The notes under the pieces are model-generated. The model saw only the letters and a list, made by a program, of their open reading frames with translations. It was not told the origin of the DNA and made no database searches. Of a stretch of DNA of 64,000 bases, positions 41,074-50,644 are shown piece after piece. The position numbers were made by a program, and so were the translations under genes. The stretch is taken from positions 62,001-126,000 of the forward strand of contig CAVSCJ010000001.1 of the NCBI GenBank assembly GCA_963726435.1. Direction: 5' to 3'. The DNA comes from PALSA-660 sp963726435 (GTDB taxonomy: Bacteria > Actinomycetota > Coriobacteriia > Anaerosomatales > PALSA-660). Position 1 is the stretch's first letter; every line of letters begins with the position of its first letter.

Positions 41074-42245
41074 CCGACCCGCGACCCGTCGTCGCGGTCG
41101 AGCGCTGCGGCTCCTACGAAGAGGCCGAGGTCGAGGCCGCGCTGCGGCGGGTGCTCGCTCCTCTCGGAGGCATGGAGGCGTTCGTCTCGCCGGACGAGAC
41201 TGTCTTCGTGAAGGTCAACCTGCTGATGAAGGCCGAGCCGGACAGAGCGGTGACGACCCACCCCGCGCTCGTGCGAGCGGTCGTCCGCGCGGCCAAGATC
41301 GCCGGTGCCCGCGACATCGCGATCGGCGACAGTCCTGGGGGCCGTGTCACCGCGGCGGCGGCCCGGGCCCTGTTCGACGCGAGCGGCATGACCGCAGTCG
41401 CGCGCGAAGAGGGAGTGCGCCTCTCGGTGCTGGACGACTCGGTGGTGCGCGTCCCCTCGCCAGGTGGGGCCCTGTATCAGTCGTTCAACCTCGGACGCGA
41501 CGCGGTAGAGGCCGACGTCCTTATCGATCTCCCGCGCATGAAGACGCACGGCTTCATGATGTTCACCGGGGCCGTCAAGAACCTGTTCGGCTGCATCCCC
41601 GGGCTGGAGAAGGCGCAGTTCCACGTGAAGGTACCGGACCGCCGGGACTTCGCCGGCATGCTGGTGGACCTGTATCTCGCCTGCGCGCCCGAGCTCTGCA
41701 TCATGGACGCGGTCGTCGCGATGGAGGGCGCCGGTCCCTCGGGCGGAACCCCGAAGCAGATCGGCGCACTGATCGCGTCTTCGGATGCAGTCGCGCTCGA
41801 CGTCGTGGCCTCCTCCATCGCGAGGTTCGACCCCATGGACGTGTACACGAACGCCGAGGCGCGCCGACGTGGGTTCGGACCCGCTTCCGCCGACGACGTA
41901 CGTGTGGAGGGCACGCCCTGGAGGGACCTGGTTCCCGATGCCTTCGAGCATCCGGCGCGCGACGTGTCGCGAGGTCTGCCCCCCGCCGTCGGGAGATGGG
42001 CTCGCAGGCACATAGCCTCGCGACCGTTCCTGCAGGATCGTGGCGCGTGCACCACCTGCCGCACGTGCGAAAAGAACTGCCCGGTCTCCGCGATCCGAAT
42101 GGTCGACGGCCGCCCGGACTTCGGCTACGACACCTGCATCCGCTGCTACTGCTGCCAGGAACTCTGCCCCGAGCGTGCTATCGGGCTCAAGACCCCTTGG
42201 GTCACCCGCAACCTCGTGCGGCGCGGAGGCTCGAACCTGGCCTGA
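41070..42245 (+). CDS. DUF362 domain protein with two [4Fe-4S] cluster motifs
   Basis: 391 residues. DUF362 domain at about 30-270 (FVKVNLLMKAEPDRAVTTHP, PRMKTHGFMMFTGAVKNLFG), then a C-terminal ferredoxin with CTTCRTCEKNCP and CIRCYCCQELCP. DUF362 proteins are widespread in anaerobes and have no settled role. The GTG start overlaps the stop of the candidate selenoprotein, so the two are translationally coupled and likely act together in thiol or metal redox chemistry. Confidence 0.88.
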   Translation: MTDPRPVVAVERCGSYEEAEVEAALRRVLAPLGGMEAFVSPDETVFVKVNLLMKAEPDRAVTTHPALVRAVVRAAKIAGARDIAIGDSPGGRVTAAAARALFDASGMTAVAREEGVRLSVLDDSVVRVPSPGGALYQSFNLGRDAVEADVLIDLPRMKTHGFMMFTGAVKNLFGCIPGLEKAQFHVKVPDRRDFAGMLVDLYLACAPELCIMDAVVAMEGAGPSGGTPKQIGALIASSDAVALDVVASSIARFDPMDVYTNAEARRRGFGPASADDVRVEGTPWRDLVPDAFEHPARDVSRGLPPAVGRWARRHIASRPFLQDRGACTTCRTCEKNCPVSAIRMVDGRPDFGYDTCIRCYCCQELCPERAIGLKTPWVTRNLVRRGGSNLA

Positions 42246-42261
42246 GCAAGGGCGCGGAGCC

Positions 42262-43173
42262 CTAGACCGCCGCCACCCCATCGACCTCTCCTTCCGGAGA
42301 GCCCCACTCGGCCATCACGACACCTCCGAGCACGATCGCTGCCCCTACGAGCTGCAGCAACGTGAGGCGTTCCAGCGGGAAAGCCAGAGCCGCGAAGGCC
42401 ACAGTGAACGGAAGCTCGAGCGTCGAGACGACAGCCGCCGGCGCTGCGCCCATGCGAGCGATGCCGCCGAGGTAGAGCATCACGGCGGCGAAGGTCGGGA
42501 TCGCGACGATCAGCGCTACGACCCCCCACGCGTAGGCGTCCCACGAGGCGACGGTCGCCAGCGTGCCTGTGAAGGCAGCGACGGCCGTCAGTGCGACCGC
42601 GGAGAACGCGAAGGTGTAGGCCATGATCGTCAGGCGGGGGGTGCGTCCCAGCGACCGGTACGACAACACGTTGAACACCGCATAGCCGAGAGCGGCCCCC
42701 ATCCCGAGCGCGACCCCTCGCCCAGTGACCGTCGAGCCCGGCGCCAGCACGTTCGCGACGAGCGCGCAGCCCGCGAAGGTCAGCAGCACCGCCGCGACGC
42801 GCTTCAAGGGAAAGCGCTCCTTGAGGAACAGCCACCCTATGATCGAGACGAGGGCGGGATACGTGTAGAGGAGCACGGTGGTCACCGACGGGCCGATCTC
42901 GCGCACGGCGAATCCGTAGCACAGAGAGGCGGCGCCGTAGCCGGTCAGCGACAGTCCGAGGAAGCGCAGCAGGTCCCCTCCGGTGACGCGCAGCGCCGAG
43001 GGGTCTCGCAGCGCTTGGGCGACGCCCATCACGGCCGCTGCGACCGCGAATCGCACAGCCAGCAGGGACATCGGCTCCGCCCCGTGCGCGAACGCCCACT
43101 TCGTGAGTATCCCGAGGGTCGCGAAGCAGCCCGCTGACGCGACGACTGCTGCGAGGGCGATCCTGCGGGACAA
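42262..43173 (-). CDS. EamA-family (DMT) transporter
   Basis: 303 residues with ten membrane helices arranged as two five-helix EamA repeats; the second shows ALGYAVFNVLSYRSLG and the repeat ends with VVSTLELPFTVAFAALAF. Probably a metabolite exporter, substrate unknown. The TTG start 43171-43173 is chosen because GGAGGTG lies 7 bases upstream; an ATG 33 bases earlier has only a weak site. It converges with the DUF362 gene. Confidence 0.88.
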   Translation of the reverse strand: MSRRIALAAVVASAGCFATLGILTKWAFAHGAEPMSLLAVRFAVAAAVMGVAQALRDPSALRVTGGDLLRFLGLSLTGYGAASLCYGFAVREIGPSVTTVLLYTYPALVSIIGWLFLKERFPLKRVAAVLLTFAGCALVANVLAPGSTVTGRGVALGMGAALGYAVFNVLSYRSLGRTPRLTIMAYTFAFSAVALTAVAAFTGTLATVASWDAYAWGVVALIVAIPTFAAVMLYLGGIARMGAAPAAVVSTLELPFTVAFAALAFPLERLTLLQLVGAAIVLGGVVMAEWGSPEGEVDGVAAV

Positions 43174-43262
43174 GTGGTGACACCTCCGGTGAGCCTCGTG
43201 GGGCATCTGACCTTTGCACTACGTCCTCACGCCCGTCAACAGCGCCCTGCTAGACTCCGGCC

Positions 43263-43643
43263 ATGGACGCGCAACACCGCCGCCGCCTGAGAAGACACCT
43301 GCGCTGGCTCCCCGCAGTTGTGTGGGCCTCAGTGATCTTCGCGGGCAGCTCGATCCCGGGCACGAACATCCCCGGAGCCTGGAGCGTCTGGGGTCACCTT
43401 GCGGAGTACGCGGTTCTGGGCGGGCTCACCGCATTGGCTCTGCGGCGCGACGACTGGGGGACGGTCCTGCTGGTGATCGGGCTGTGTGCGCTCTACGGCG
43501 CGTCGGACGAACTCCACCAGGCCTTCGTCCCGTTCCGGACGCCCGACGTGCTCGACTGGATCACCGACGTCGCCGGCGCGGCGATCGGAACGGCAGCCTA
43601 TCTGCTCGTCACGCTCCGCCGCGAGCCGCGCTCCACTCAGTAG
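43263..43643 (+). CDS. VanZ-like membrane protein
   Basis: 126 residues, about four membrane helices. The family pattern is seen in HLAEYAVLGGLTALAL and GASDELHQAFVPFRTPDVLDWITDVAGAAIG, quoted here as two fragments (DELHQAFVPFR and DVLDWITDVAGA). VanZ-like proteins can give teicoplanin tolerance, but most have unknown roles. Its end overlaps the end of pilT by 7 bases in a convergent arrangement. Confidence 0.88.
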   Translation: MDAQHRRRLRRHLRWLPAVVWASVIFAGSSIPGTNIPGAWSVWGHLAEYAVLGGLTALALRRDDWGTVLLVIGLCALYGASDELHQAFVPFRTPDVLDWITDVAGAAIGTAAYLLVTLRREPRSTQ

Positions 43644-44731
43644 GACGTCACCGGTGGAGGGGCGATCCCCAACTGCTTCAGCTTGATCCGGAAGTCGTGC
43701 GCGTTCGCCGACGTGGCGATGGCGTCCTCGATCGAGATCTTGCCCTCCTGGTGTAGGCGCAGCAACGACTGATCGAACGTCTGCATCCCGTAGTACTCGC
43801 CCTCGGCCATCGCTTCGCGGATCTTGTAGGTCTGCTCCTGATCGAGCAGGTGCTCGCGGACCGTCCCGTTCATCACGAGCACTTCGACCGCGGGAACCAG
43901 CCCGCCTCCGATGGCTGGCAGCAGCCTCATGGAGACGATCCCCCGCAGCGTCGATGCGAGCATCAGCCGAGTCTGATACTGCTGGTGAGGCGGGAAGAAG
44001 TCGATGATCCGGTTCACCGTCTCGGTGGCGTCGATCGTGTGCAGTGTGGAGAGGACCAGGTTTCCGATCTCGGCTGCCGTCAGCGCCGCGGACACGGTGA
44101 CGTGGTCGCGCATCTCCCCGATGAAGACGACATCGGGGTCCTGGCGCACGACGTGCCGCAGGGCGTCCGCGTAGCTGTCGGTGTCTATCCCGATCTCGCG
44201 CTGGTCGATCACGCACCGCTGGTCCTCGTGCTGGACCTCGATCGGGTCCTCCACGGTCACTATGTGGCCGTTGCGGGTGCGATTGATGTAGTCGATCATC
44301 GCTGCGATCGTGGTGGTCTTGCCCGAGCCGGCCGTGCCGGTGACCAGGACGAGTCCCCGAGGCTCGTTCGCAAGATGCTCGATCACCTCGGGCAGTCCGA
44401 GCTCGGCGAACCCGGGGCGGTCGGTGGACACGCGGCGAGCGGCTAACGAGACGGCGCCCGACTGGCGGAATATGTTGACTCGGAAGCGCCCGACCCCCGC
44501 CAGCGGGTAGGCCATGTCGATGTCACGGCCCTCCTCGAACAGCTGCCGTTGACGCGGTTCGATCATCTCCAAGGCGAACGCCTCCGTGGAGGCGGCGTCG
44601 ATTGGGGGCATGTCGCGCAGGATCTCCAGCACGCCGTCCAGTCGTACCGCCGGCGGCGTGCCGGCCTTTATGTGCAGGTCGGAGCAGCCGCGTTCGGCCA
44701 TCATCCGCAGCAACGCGTCGATCGCGGCCAT
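43637..44731 (-). CDS. pilT: Type IV pilus retraction ATPase PilT
   Basis: 364 residues. N-terminal PAS-like region (AERGCSDLHIKAGTPPAVRLDG), Walker A GTAGSGKTT, Asp box, Walker B VVFIGEMRD and His box (STLHTIDATETVNRIIDFFP) are present. It hexamerises and powers pilus retraction for twitching motility. The ATG 44729-44731 has GAGGGGAAG upstream. No other pilus genes are nearby; it stands alone, so assembly genes must lie elsewhere. Confidence 0.94.
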   Translation of the reverse strand: MAAIDALLRMMAERGCSDLHIKAGTPPAVRLDGVLEILRDMPPIDAASTEAFALEMIEPRQRQLFEEGRDIDMAYPLAGVGRFRVNIFRQSGAVSLAARRVSTDRPGFAELGLPEVIEHLANEPRGLVLVTGTAGSGKTTTIAAMIDYINRTRNGHIVTVEDPIEVQHEDQRCVIDQREIGIDTDSYADALRHVVRQDPDVVFIGEMRDHVTVSAALTAAEIGNLVLSTLHTIDATETVNRIIDFFPPHQQYQTRLMLASTLRGIVSMRLLPAIGGGLVPAVEVLVMNGTVREHLLDQEQTYKIREAMAEGEYYGMQTFDQSLLRLHQEGKISIEDAIATSANAHDFRIKLKQLGIAPPPVTSY

Positions 44732-44833
44732 CTGCTTCCCCTCGCCCCATCCGTTGCGCGCCGCATCGAGCGGCGATCGCACCCGCGGTTCCTGCATATC
44801 GTACCGCGCAGGACACCGCACCACGAGCGTGTT

Positions 44834-46051
44834 CTAGGCTTCTCGCAGGGCCGGCATCAGAAAACCGAGCATCCCGATGCAGATCATGTACGCGCCGACC
44901 ACGATGATCGTCGGAACGACGCCGTAGTACTGCGCGGCGATGCCCGCACCGGCGAGTCCGAGGACTCCTGCGACCCGGGTCAGAGTGATGCGCACGGAGA
45001 AGACGCGCCCGCGCGTCTCGTCCTCGGTTCTCGCCTGCATGATCGTGAGCATGGGTATCCCGAAGTACTCGTTGGCCACCCCAAGAGCGAACAGAACGGG
45101 GGCCGCCATCGCGATCTCCTTGACGAAGTAGATGGGGAGCAGCAGCAGCCCGAAGGCGACGATGCCCCAAAGGTACTTGCGCCCCGAGCGGCGCGAGCTG
45201 CCCACCCCTATGGCGATGCTGCCGACCAGCAGCCCGGCGGTGGTCGAGAGGTCCACGACGGTCACGCGAAGCGCGTCAGGGATGCTCGAACCGGCGAACA
45301 CCTGGAGCGCGAGAAGGATGCTGAGCGTCAAAGACGCTCCGACCCCTATCGCCACCGCACCGTACGTGAGCAGCAGTCCACGCAGAACGCTGTCCGTTCG
45401 GATGCGTTCGAATCCGACTCGCAGATCCCGGCGCACGACCGAGAAGCCCATCGGGACGAGGCTGCGAGCCGCGGCACGGTGCCTCAGCGCGAACACGAAC
45501 AACGCCGAGACGAAGAACGTCGCGCCATCCACGAAGAAAGCCGACGCCGGCCCGATGCCAGCGACCAGGGCACCGGCGAAGCCGATACCGAGCAGTTCAG
45601 CGATGGAGCTCGTGCTGAGGTCGAGAGCGTTCGCGGCCATGAGCTCGTCCTGCTCGACCACCGACGGCACCAACGCCATGCGCGATGGCTCGAAGAACAG
45701 CGAGACTGTCGCGCTGGAGAACGCCAGGGCGTACACGGCCCAGATCCCGATGGGTGCCACGAACGGGATGCAGATGACCAAGACCGCGCGGATCGCGTCG
45801 GCCGCGATCATCGTCCGCCTGCGGTCCCAGCGGTCGACCAAGCCGCCCGCGACGATGCCGAAGAGAGCGGCGGGCAGGAAGGTGAGCGCGAACACGATGC
45901 CCATCTGCGCGGCCGAGCCGGTCGCACGGTAGACCATTATGCTGAGCGCGACCTGATTGATCTTGTCCCCGACGATCGACACCGTCTGTGCTATCCACAG
46001 GCGGCGAAAGTCGCTGCGCCGGAGCGGCGCCAGAGCCCCCCTGGTCGTCAT
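44834..46051 (-). CDS. MFS transporter, EntS-like
   Basis: 405 residues, about twelve membrane helices. The MFS signature after helix 2 is GLVDRWDRRRTM and a second-half counterpart includes MQARTEDETRGRVFSV. It resembles the MFS_3 exporters that include the enterobactin exporter EntS. The ligand cannot be assigned. GGAAGCC precedes the ATG. Confidence 0.88.
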   Translation of the reverse strand: MTTRGALAPLRRSDFRRLWIAQTVSIVGDKINQVALSIMVYRATGSAAQMGIVFALTFLPAALFGIVAGGLVDRWDRRRTMIAADAIRAVLVICIPFVAPIGIWAVYALAFSSATVSLFFEPSRMALVPSVVEQDELMAANALDLSTSSIAELLGIGFAGALVAGIGPASAFFVDGATFFVSALFVFALRHRAAARSLVPMGFSVVRRDLRVGFERIRTDSVLRGLLLTYGAVAIGVGASLTLSILLALQVFAGSSIPDALRVTVVDLSTTAGLLVGSIAIGVGSSRRSGRKYLWGIVAFGLLLLPIYFVKEIAMAAPVLFALGVANEYFGIPMLTIMQARTEDETRGRVFSVRITLTRVAGVLGLAGAGIAAQYYGVVPTIIVVGAYMICIGMLGFLMPALREA

Positions 46052-46105
46052 GGCTTCCTAGTTCACGCCCCCTTGGATGCGACGCTGCGACGCTACCGGT
46101 GCGCC

Positions 46106-47170
46106 TTAGGGCCGACACCCTCCAACAAACCCCCGACCGTCGATCGGGTCGATGCTGACAACGTCGCCCGTGTGCGGGGAGTGGACCATCTTGCCGCCGC
46201 CAATGTAGATCCCCACGTGGTGGATCGGAGTGTAGAAGAACACAAGATCGCCTGGCTGCAGGTTCGCGCGACCCACGTGGGCACCATGGTTGATCTGCAT
46301 CCGAGATGAGTGAGGAAGGTGCACCCCTACCTGGGCGTAGACGAACATGGTGAACCCGGAGCAATCGAAGGTCCGGGGGCCGGAGGCCGCCCAGACGTAG
46401 CGGCACCCCAGGTACTTGAGCGCGATGGCGACCACACCCGTGCGCGGAGCTCGGGCGGGGTCGCCCCAGTTCCAGCCCGTGCCGCCCCTGGCGCCGCCGT
46501 GCTTGCGCGCGTCGGCCGCACGCCTGGCCCGATCCGCAGCCTCGAGCGCGGCGATCTCCTTCTCGACGCCCTTCAGCAGCGCTCTGGCGCGACCCTCGTC
46601 CTTCAGTATCGAAGACCGCCGGGCTGCCATGACGTCGTAGACGTTCTTCGAAGCCGCCTCGGAAGTCTTGAGCTCGGCCCGCTCAGCGACCTCCTCGGCG
46701 CGCAACGTCTTGAGCTCGGCCACGGCGTCCGCTTCCTGCTTGTTCATCTCGTTCAGCAGATCCCATCGAGTCGCGAAGTCCTCGAAGGACACGGCGCCCA
46801 GCAGCACGTCCAACAGCGCGAGCGGGCCGGAACGGTACATCGTGTCCGCGCGAACGTTGAGTGACGTCTGCAGCACGTCGGTCCTGGACTTGTTCGCGGC
46901 GAGACGCGCGCCTATCTTGACGACCTTGCCGTGCAGGCCGTCGTACTCGATCTTCGCATCGTTCCAGTCCTCGGTGGCGATCTCGGCATTCGTCTCGAGG
47001 GCGTCGATCTTCGCCTTGATGGTCACCGCTTGGGCGCGCTTCGTGCTCAGGGGCGCGGCTATCGCCGCGGTCGGCGACGCGGCCAGGACTATGGTCAGCG
47101 CGAGGGCTGCGGACGCCAGCCGCCTTCTGGTTGCCACCCGCCTCGCCTCCCTTGCTGCTTCGCTCGGCAT
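46106..47170 (-). CDS. Secreted NlpC/P60 peptidoglycan endopeptidase
   Basis: 354 residues: a signal peptide (about 17-39), a long coiled coil (45-215, rich in K, E, A) and a C-terminal NlpC/P60 domain. The catalytic Cys is in TFDCSGF and the His in HHVGIYIG. It resembles RipA-like enzymes that cut stem peptides during cell separation; the coiled coil probably controls access. No clear ribosome site is seen at the ATG. Confidence 0.92.
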   Translation of the reverse strand: MPSEAAREARRVATRRRLASAALALTIVLAASPTAAIAAPLSTKRAQAVTIKAKIDALETNAEIATEDWNDAKIEYDGLHGKVVKIGARLAANKSRTDVLQTSLNVRADTMYRSGPLALLDVLLGAVSFEDFATRWDLLNEMNKQEADAVAELKTLRAEEVAERAELKTSEAASKNVYDVMAARRSSILKDEGRARALLKGVEKEIAALEAADRARRAADARKHGGARGGTGWNWGDPARAPRTGVVAIALKYLGCRYVWAASGPRTFDCSGFTMFVYAQVGVHLPHSSRMQINHGAHVGRANLQPGDLVFFYTPIHHVGIYIGGGKMVHSPHTGDVVSIDPIDGRGFVGGCRP

Positions 47171-47194
47171 GGTCGTGCAGTGGCAAAAACCAAG

Positions 47195-48088
47195 CTACCG
47201 TAGCACAGACTCGCTCCCTCCAGGGCCCGACAGGCCCACACACAGCCCGTCCAGCAGTGAAACGGCGAGCGCCTGCAACCCGTGCTCATCCGCGGTGGGA
47301 CGATCGACGTGCACCATGACCCGCGGGTCGGACGTGTCAACGGACGCGACCGCGACCGCGAGCCTCTTGGACAGGGCCTCGCCGCCTTCGCGGACCGTCA
47401 CTGTCCACGGCTGGCCCGACGACTCTGCACTCAACTCGAGGACCAGCGCAGGCGTGCCCGCGCCCGGCGCGCTCACGCGCGCGCACGGCTCGCTCGCCCG
47501 CGCGAGGTTGACGATGCGGTCGGCCAGGGCGCGCGAGGGCCCATCGGCGACCAGGGACACCTCGATCTCCCGCAACACCGCCGCGCTGCGGGCCGGAGCC
47601 GCCTTCAGCTCGGCCGGCGGATCGGAGGGCTTGTCGCTCCACACGTGGTGAAGGCCGCTTATGGCGCGGACTGTATCCGGCCCGACGATGCCATCCGCAC
47701 CCAGCCCGACGTTGGCCTGGAAGTCACGGACCGCCCCCTCGGTGTACGCTCCGAAGATCCCGTCCGCGGCACCGCACGCGAAGCCCAGAGCATTCAGCGC
47801 GCACTGCAGGGCGCGCACGTCAGCGCCGTGGAGGTACGGGTAGCGCAGGTAGATGAGCCGGTCGCCCAGAGCGAAGGTGGCGTCGACCAGCGCGGCCCAA
47901 GTGTGGTCTCCGACCTCGCCGTCCTCGTCCAAGCCCCGGGCGTGCTGGAACGCGCGTACGGCCGCGCAGGTCGCCCCGAGGAACACGCCGTCCACGCCGG
48001 TCGAACCCAGGTCGACCCCCAGCGTGATGAGACGCCTCTGGATATCTTCGACCGCGGCGCCGCGGTCGCCCTCACGGATCGGTCTCAC
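47195..48088 (-). CDS. Peptidoglycan-binding protein with two PG-binding repeats
   Basis: 297 residues. Two PG_binding_1 domains (about 5-70, DGVFLGATCAAVRAFQHARGL, given as fragments DGVFLGATC and FQHARGL; and 85-150, DGIFGAYTEGAVRDFQ) are followed by a C-terminal alpha/beta region of about 130 residues. That order recalls CwlM-type amidases, but the zinc residues of an amidase are not recognisable, so the C-terminus may be inactive or different. No signal peptide is seen. Start is GTG with GAGAGG upstream. Confidence 0.8.
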   Translation of the reverse strand: MRPIREGDRGAAVEDIQRRLITLGVDLGSTGVDGVFLGATCAAVRAFQHARGLDEDGEVGDHTWAALVDATFALGDRLIYLRYPYLHGADVRALQCALNALGFACGAADGIFGAYTEGAVRDFQANVGLGADGIVGPDTVRAISGLHHVWSDKPSDPPAELKAAPARSAAVLREIEVSLVADGPSRALADRIVNLARASEPCARVSAPGAGTPALVLELSAESSGQPWTVTVREGGEALSKRLAVAVASVDTSDPRVMVHVDRPTADEHGLQALAVSLLDGLCVGLSGPGGSESVLR

Positions 48089-48133
48089 AGAAGGCCTCTC
48101 ACCGCTTGCCCGAGGTGGAGCGCCGTGGATGCG

Positions 48134-48466
48134 TCAGCGCCCGTACCGGTCGCGGAACCTCGCCAGGTTGTCCTGCGCGGCCTGGTTGTGCGCTCCGGAC
48201 CTCTCTATGAAACGCTGCACGTCGAGTTCCAAGGCGGGATGACGCTCGTAGGCGTACCCGTTCCCCTCGGCCTCGAGGACCTTGCCCTCGGCCAGGGACG
48301 ATAGTATCACCTTGATCGGGCCCTCCGACCGGCCAAGACGGCCGGCCACCTCCAGTGGAGTCAGACTGCGCCCGACCGAAGCGGTCATGAGTTTGAGGAC
48401 CTCGCTCACGGCGTTCCGGGTCCCGCGGTCGCCGGGGAGATCTCTAAGCGCTCTGTCCAGACCCAT
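48134..48466 (-). CDS. Small helix-turn-helix-like protein
   Basis: 110 residues. LTPLEVAGRLGRSEGPIKVILSSL reads as a winged-helix recognition region (fragments LTPLEVAGRLG and EGPIKVILSSL), followed by a charged helix. No family was recognised. It lies between the GGDEF gene and the peptidoglycan-binding protein and may belong to the same transcript. Confidence 0.6.
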   Translation of the reverse strand: MGLDRALRDLPGDRGTRNAVSEVLKLMTASVGRSLTPLEVAGRLGRSEGPIKVILSSLAEGKVLEAEGNGYAYERHPALELDVQRFIERSGAHNQAAQDNLARFRDRYGR

Positions 48467-48595
48467 CGCTCCGCCGCTCCCGTTCCGCTGAAGCGCCCAT
48501 GCGTCCGTGATACCCGCTCGCTGCCGCTGCCAGTCGACCCGGGGGTTCGCAGCCGGAACAGTCGGTGCAAGAACAGTGCCGGGTGGCGCCCCGTG

Positions 48596-50095
48596 CTACT
48601 CGAGCCACTTCACGGTGTTCTTGCCGGCCCGCTTGGCCATGTCCAGGGCTTGGTCCGCCGCCGCGATCAGCGCCGCTCCGGTCTGCGCGTGACGCGGATA
48701 TGTGGCCACCCCTACGGAGATCGTCCTGTGCACGTCGTCGACGATCCCGAAGCCTTCGTAGCTCAGCATCGCGACACCGGCGCGGATGCGATCGGCCACC
48801 GCCGTGGCTCCGTCCAGGTCCGTCTCGGGGAAGACCACGACGAACTCCTCGCCGCCGAGGCGGGCGGCGATGTCGATCTCCCTCAGCATCCCTTGGATGG
48901 TAAGGGCGACGGACTGCACGACGCGGTCGCCGTGCGGATGCCCGTAGGTGTCGTTGAACGACTTGAAGTCGTCGATGTCGAGCATGATCAGCGATACCAT
49001 GTGGCCGAATCGCTGCGCGCGCTCGATCTCCTCCTCGAGGTGCTGCGTGAAGTAACCGTGGTTGTAGAGCCCGGTGAGGCGGTCGGTCACCGAGAGGCGT
49101 TCGAGCTCCTCGTGGAGCAGCGCGTTCTGCAGGGCGAGCGAGCTCTGGTTCCCGATGACCTGGAGGCGCTCCGTCTCGGCGGGAGTGAACTCGCGCGCGT
49201 TGGCGGAGCCGATGACGAGCACGCCGATCACGCGCTCGCCGCGGCGCAGAGACACCGCGGCATGTGACGCAAGGTCCTCGGGCTCTGTGGACCAGGCGGT
49301 CGACCCGGGGATCTTGCCCGCGTCGGGCTCTACCGCGACGCCGTCGCGGCAGGCGCGGCCGAGGATCGTCGTGTCGACCGGGACGACATCCACGAAGTAC
49401 TCGGGCGGGCGGCCTTGCGAGGAAACGTATCGAAGGTCCGAGTGCTCCTTGTCGAGCAAGTACACGCAGGAGATCTCCGCGCCCAGGATGCCGTTGGCGC
49501 CGTCCACGACGAGAGACGCGACGTCGTCCACCGTCGTGAACGAGGTCAGCGCCTTGAAGAACTCGTGCGTGAAGAAGATCTCGGACAGCCTCCTCTCGAG
49601 CTCCTCGTTAGCCCTTTCGAGGGCGGCCGTGCCGGCTTGGAGCATGTTCTCGTGATCGCGGATCTTGTCGTAGGCGACCTTGAGCTCGGCCAGCAGGCGC
49701 TCCTGCTCTTCACCGCGCTTCTTGGCCATGAGCAGGCCGCGCGTCAGCTCCGACCCCTTCGCCCCTACGATCTCCACTGCCGCGGGCCGATGCTCGACGA
49801 GGCGCGCCCGCAGCTCCGGGTCGTCGGTGAGATCGAGGATGACGTCCAGTCCGTCCACGGACGCGAGATCGGCGATGTCATCGTAGGTGGAGATCCCCAG
49901 CTCGCGCGCCGCCACAGCGCCCTCGGCGCCGGCGCGCGAGCCGGCGAGGGCCACGACCTCGATGCTCCCGACCTCTGCCAGCAAGCGGAGCATGGAGGCG
50001 GCGCGCAGATCACCCCCGGCGATCGCGACCTTCCACGGCCGGGGAGGGTTCTCGCCTTCGCCGAGGCCTTCCGCCTGGTCGGTCACGCCCGACAC
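48596..50095 (-). CDS. Diguanylate cyclase with Rossmann-like, GAF and GGDEF domains
   Basis: 499 residues. Residues about 20-120 look like a Rossmann nucleotide-binding fold (KVAIAGGDLRAASMLRLLAEV, given as KVAIAGGDLRAASM; LDVILDLTDDPELR). A coiled coil follows, then a GAF domain (about 185-320) and a GGDEF domain with LGGEEFVVVF and an inhibitory RxxD site (REID) five residues before GGEEF. It should make c-di-GMP with product inhibition. It is 24 bases downstream of cheD, suggesting that the chemotaxis operon and c-di-GMP are linked. Confidence 0.9.
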   Translation of the reverse strand: MSGVTDQAEGLGEGENPPRPWKVAIAGGDLRAASMLRLLAEVGSIEVVALAGSRAGAEGAVAARELGISTYDDIADLASVDGLDVILDLTDDPELRARLVEHRPAAVEIVGAKGSELTRGLLMAKKRGEEQERLLAELKVAYDKIRDHENMLQAGTAALERANEELERRLSEIFFTHEFFKALTSFTTVDDVASLVVDGANGILGAEISCVYLLDKEHSDLRYVSSQGRPPEYFVDVVPVDTTILGRACRDGVAVEPDAGKIPGSTAWSTEPEDLASHAAVSLRRGERVIGVLVIGSANAREFTPAETERLQVIGNQSSLALQNALLHEELERLSVTDRLTGLYNHGYFTQHLEEEIERAQRFGHMVSLIMLDIDDFKSFNDTYGHPHGDRVVQSVALTIQGMLREIDIAARLGGEEFVVVFPETDLDGATAVADRIRAGVAMLSYEGFGIVDDVHRTISVGVATYPRHAQTGAALIAAADQALDMAKRAGKNTVKWLE

Positions 50096-50119
50096 GGGCC
50101 CCTGCCCCCCGTCGATTGC

Positions 50120-50644
50120 CTAGATCTCATGCACACCGTAGGTGTAGGTCCGTACCAGCAGCATACCTGTGACCGGTTCGAGTTCGATAGTGCGGGCGTG
50201 CGAACCGCCCGTGTCCGCCGCGACCACTGGAACGCCCGCGCGCTCGAGCTGGTCGCGAACCGCGGCGACGTTGCGGTCTCCGATCGTGTCGGTGCCGGAT
50301 TCGCCTGAGAACATGGAGGCGCCGCCCGCCAGCTTGGCGACGAGGCGGCGGCCACCGGCTCCAAGGTCGATCATCCCCTCCACCAGCTCCGGGATGGCGA
50401 TGTCAGCGAAGCGGTGGCGCCGCCCTCCCTTGCCGCTGCCGGGCTGGGTGGGCAGCATCACGTGTGCGAGGCCGGCGATGTGCATGCGGGGATCCCAGAG
50501 AGCGACACCGACACAGGAGCCGAGTGCCTGCGTGACGAGGACCGCGGGCCCGAGGGTGCAAGCGCTCTCGCCGACACCGACGATGATGCGTTCGGGGTCA
50601 TCCTCCTGTGCAAGGTTGTCGAGGCGGGCGGGCATCTGACTCAT
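50120..50644 (-). CDS. cheD: Chemoreceptor glutamine deamidase CheD
   Basis: 174 residues. The catalytic TQALGSCVGVALWD and LAHVMLPT segments and KLAGGASMF are present. It deamidates receptor glutamines and binds CheC. Its ATG overlaps the cheC stop as ATGA. Confidence 0.95.
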   Translation of the reverse strand: MSQMPARLDNLAQEDDPERIIVGVGESACTLGPAVLVTQALGSCVGVALWDPRMHIAGLAHVMLPTQPGSGKGGRRHRFADIAIPELVEGMIDLGAGGRRLVAKLAGGASMFSGESGTDTIGDRNVAAVRDQLERAGVPVVAADTGGSHARTIELEPVTGMLLVRTYTYGVHEI

